Part shown: piece by piece, positions 11,614 through 13,175 of the stretch | How positions within the stretch are numbered: position 1 is the stretch's first letter | Layout of the letters: the number at the start of each line of letters is the position of its first letter | NCBI GenBank assembly: GCA_051648365.1 | Contig: JBOFEZ010000121.1 | Span: 1-13,175 of the forward strand | Direction of reading: 5' to 3' | Source: JAGNZR01 sp051648365 | Lineage (GTDB): Bacteria; Fusobacteriota; Fusobacteriia; Fusobacteriales; Fusobacteriaceae | Length of the DNA stretch: 13,175 nucleotides | Position numbers and translations under genes: made by a program | The notes under the pieces: generated by a model | The model's input: the letters and a program-made list of their open reading frames with translations, nothing else | The model's database searches: none | What the model was told of the DNA's origin: nothing

Positions 11614-13113
11614 TTACTCTTCGTCAAGCTCCCATTTCAAACATCTTTTAACCGCTTTTTTCCATTCTCCATGTTTTCTTTCCTGATCGTCTTCCGGCAT
11701 ATTAGAAAGGAATTCTTTGTTAAGAGACCAGCTTTCTCTTATCTCTTCTTTATTTTCCCAGAAACCAACTGCAAGTCCCGCAAGATATGCTGCTCCTAAA
11801 GCAGTAGTTTCAACTATTGCTGGCCTCATAACTTCTGTTCCCATTATATCAGCCTGAAACTGCATCAAGAAATTATTTGCCGAAGCTCCCCCATCTACTT
11901 TTAAAGCTGCCAGTTTTATTCCAGAGTCCTCTTCCATAGCACTAAGTACATCTTTAGTCTGATATGCTATAGATTCCAATGTTGCTCTTATTATATGATT
12001 TCTATTGCTTCCTCTTGTAAGCCCTACAATAGTTCCTCTTGCATACATATCCCAATATGGTGTTCCCAAACCTACAAAAGCCGGTACAAAATATACTCCT
12101 CCATTATCTTTTACCTGTGTGGCAAAATACTCACTCTCTTTAGAGTCATTTATAAGTTTCATCTCATCACGTAACCACTGAACTGCTGCTCCTGCCACAA
12201 ATATACTTCCCTCAAGGGCATATTCAACTTTTCCGTCCACTCCAATAGCTATAGTTGTAAGAAGCCCATTTTTACTGGTGATCATTTTTTCTCCTGTATT
12301 CATGAGCATAAAACAACCTGTACCATAAGTGTTTTTAGCTTCTCCTGCCTTAAAACAAGCCTGCCCGAAAAGAGCCGCCTGCTGATCTCCTGCTACTCCT
12401 GCAATAGGAACTCTGTGTCCTCCTTTTCCTCCAAGATTTACATATCCGAAAGTTCCACTGGAATCTTTTACCTCTGGAAGCATGCTTTTTGGAATATTAA
12501 GCTCTTCCAGCATTTTTTCATCCCATTTAAGGTCCTTTATATTATATATCATAGTTCTTGATGCGTTGGTATAGTCTGTTGCATGGACTTTCCCATTTGT
12601 AAGTTTCCAGATAAGCCATGTATCTACTGTTCCGAAAAGTAGGTCTCCAGCCTCGGCTTTTTCTCTGGCTCCTTCCACATTATTCAGTATCCATTTAATC
12701 TTAGTTCCTGAGAAATACGCATCAATTACAAGACCTGTATTTTCTCTTACATAATCCTGAAGATTTTTAGCCTTTAATCTGTCGCAGATATCAGCTGTTC
12801 TTCTGCACTGCCAAACAATGGCATTATACACAGGTTTTCCAGTATTTTTATCCCAGACAACTGTTGTTTCTCTCTGATTAGTTATTCCTATCCCTATTAC
12901 ATCATGAGTCGAAATACCAGACTGAGCTATAACCTCGGCCATAACTCCACTTTGACTTGCCCAAATCTCCATAGGATCATGTTCAACCCAACCTTCCTTA
13001 GGATATATCTGTTTAAACTCCCTCTGAGACGATCCAACTATTTTCTGATTTTCATCAAAAATTATAGCTCTTGAACTTGTTGTTCCTTGGTCTAGTGCTA
13101 TTATGTACTTCAT
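11614..13113 (-). CDS. glpK: Glycerol kinase
   Basis: Phosphorylates glycerol to sn-glycerol-3-phosphate with ATP in the cytoplasm; FGGY family. The 499-residue length is typical. Visible motifs are the N-terminal phosphate loop DQGTTSSRAI (8-17), glycerol-contact NQRE (79-82, Arg81 and Glu82), GWVEHDP, catalytic Asp243 in GDQQAALFGQ, NTYGTGCF, and the FGGY-signature regions around GLTRGSNRNHIIRATLESIAYQ and VDGGASANNFLMQ. Residues 228-234 read GGKGGHR, matching the E. coli loop that binds the inhibitor fructose-1,6-bisphosphate (GGKGGTR), and the YHFYG motif phosphorylated by HPr in many Firmicutes is absent. The C-terminal EIIA-Glc contact loop of E. coli (PGIETTE) is not conserved. The start at 13113 has AGGAGGAAGAT upstream. 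It is the first visible gene of the glp cluster; glpF or a glpP-like gene could lie beyond the window edge. Confidence 0.97.
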   Translation of the reverse strand: MKYIIALDQGTTSSRAIIFDENQKIVGSSQREFKQIYPKEGWVEHDPMEIWASQSGVMAEVIAQSGISTHDVIGIGITNQRETTVVWDKNTGKPVYNAIVWQCRRTADICDRLKAKNLQDYVRENTGLVIDAYFSGTKIKWILNNVEGAREKAEAGDLLFGTVDTWLIWKLTNGKVHATDYTNASRTMIYNIKDLKWDEKMLEELNIPKSMLPEVKDSSGTFGYVNLGGKGGHRVPIAGVAGDQQAALFGQACFKAGEAKNTYGTGCFMLMNTGEKMITSKNGLLTTIAIGVDGKVEYALEGSIFVAGAAVQWLRDEMKLINDSKESEYFATQVKDNGGVYFVPAFVGLGTPYWDMYARGTIVGLTRGSNRNHIIRATLESIAYQTKDVLSAMEEDSGIKLAALKVDGGASANNFLMQFQADIMGTEVMRPAIVETTALGAAYLAGLAVGFWENKEEIRESWSLNKEFLSNMPEDDQERKHGEWKKAVKRCLKWELDEE

Positions 13114-13139
13114 ATCTTCCTCCTGATTTTTTTTATTTT

Positions 13140-13168
13140 TTTATATTTCTTTTATATTTTCTATACAA
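13140..13168 (-). promoter_or_regulatory. Possible glpK promoter near the window edge
   Basis: Minus-strand TTGTAT (13163-13168) and TATAAA (13140-13145) are 17 bases apart, upstream of the glpK ribosome binding site. The whole 13114-13175 stretch is A/T-rich, so such matches arise easily, and glpK may instead be read from a promoter outside the window. Confidence 0.3.
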
Positions 13169-13175
13169 AAAGTGC

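Noticed and set aside
11281..11799. Open frame of 172 codons on the plus strand across the 5' end of the dehydrogenase gene and the end of glpK
   Set aside because: It is antisense to two certain genes and runs through the terminator hairpin. The product is a low-complexity Phe/Leu/Ser-rich sequence with no family motif, and there is no ribosome binding site.

Overview
The window reads as chromosomal DNA of a low-GC, strictly or mostly anaerobic bacterium, most probably a fusobacterium-type organism (Fusobacterium/Cetobacterium/Ilyobacter relatives). This taxonomic guess is inference. It rests on the strong AT bias, strong AGGAGG-type ribosome binding sites, the A/T-flanked terminators, and an oxygen-independent glycerol-3-phosphate module combined with exported methionine sulfoxide reductases. 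No mobile elements, CRISPR arrays, tRNAs or rRNAs were seen. Genes are tightly packed. No gene-free stretch exceeds about 270 bp; the longest are 3049-3316 and 8210-8435, and their contents are described in the feature list.

Layout. (1) 1-1586, + strand: the 3' part of a MATE drug/cation efflux gene whose start lies outside the window, overlapped by a MarR-type repressor gene. A bidirectional terminator follows. (2) 1628-3048, - strand: a cold-shock protein gene with its own terminator, then an msrA-msrB operon encoding two separate enzymes that both carry N-terminal export signals. (3) 3317-4132, + strand: a ZIP-family (ZupT-like) metal importer, ending in a bidirectional terminator. (4) 4196-8209, - strand: a four-gene operon RR2-HK2-RR1-HK1. 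It is a tandem duplication of a complete OmpR-type response regulator/histidine kinase pair, and each pair has the same 20-bp gene overlap. (5) 8436-13113, - strand: glycerol utilisation, in the order glpK, then a GlpA/GlpO-type glycerol-3-phosphate dehydrogenase, an NAD/FAD oxidoreductase and a small cysteine-rich DUF1667 protein.

How the genes work together. GlpK makes glycerol-3-phosphate. The three downstream proteins probably oxidise it to dihydroxyacetone phosphate and pass electrons through FAD and Fe-S centres. A very long hairpin followed by eight U residues lies between glpK and the dehydrogenase gene. It leaves no room for a promoter before the dehydrogenase, which points to attenuation or antitermination control. 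The exported MsrA and MsrB would repair oxidised methionines in envelope proteins. The nearby duplicated two-component systems are candidates for sensing envelope or oxidative stress, but the sequence alone does not prove that link.

The most noteworthy points are the leader terminator in the glp operon, the tandem two-component duplication with diverging sensor domains and 11-bp-phased repeats at its promoter, the exported single-cysteine MsrB, and the cysteine motif of the DUF1667 partner.
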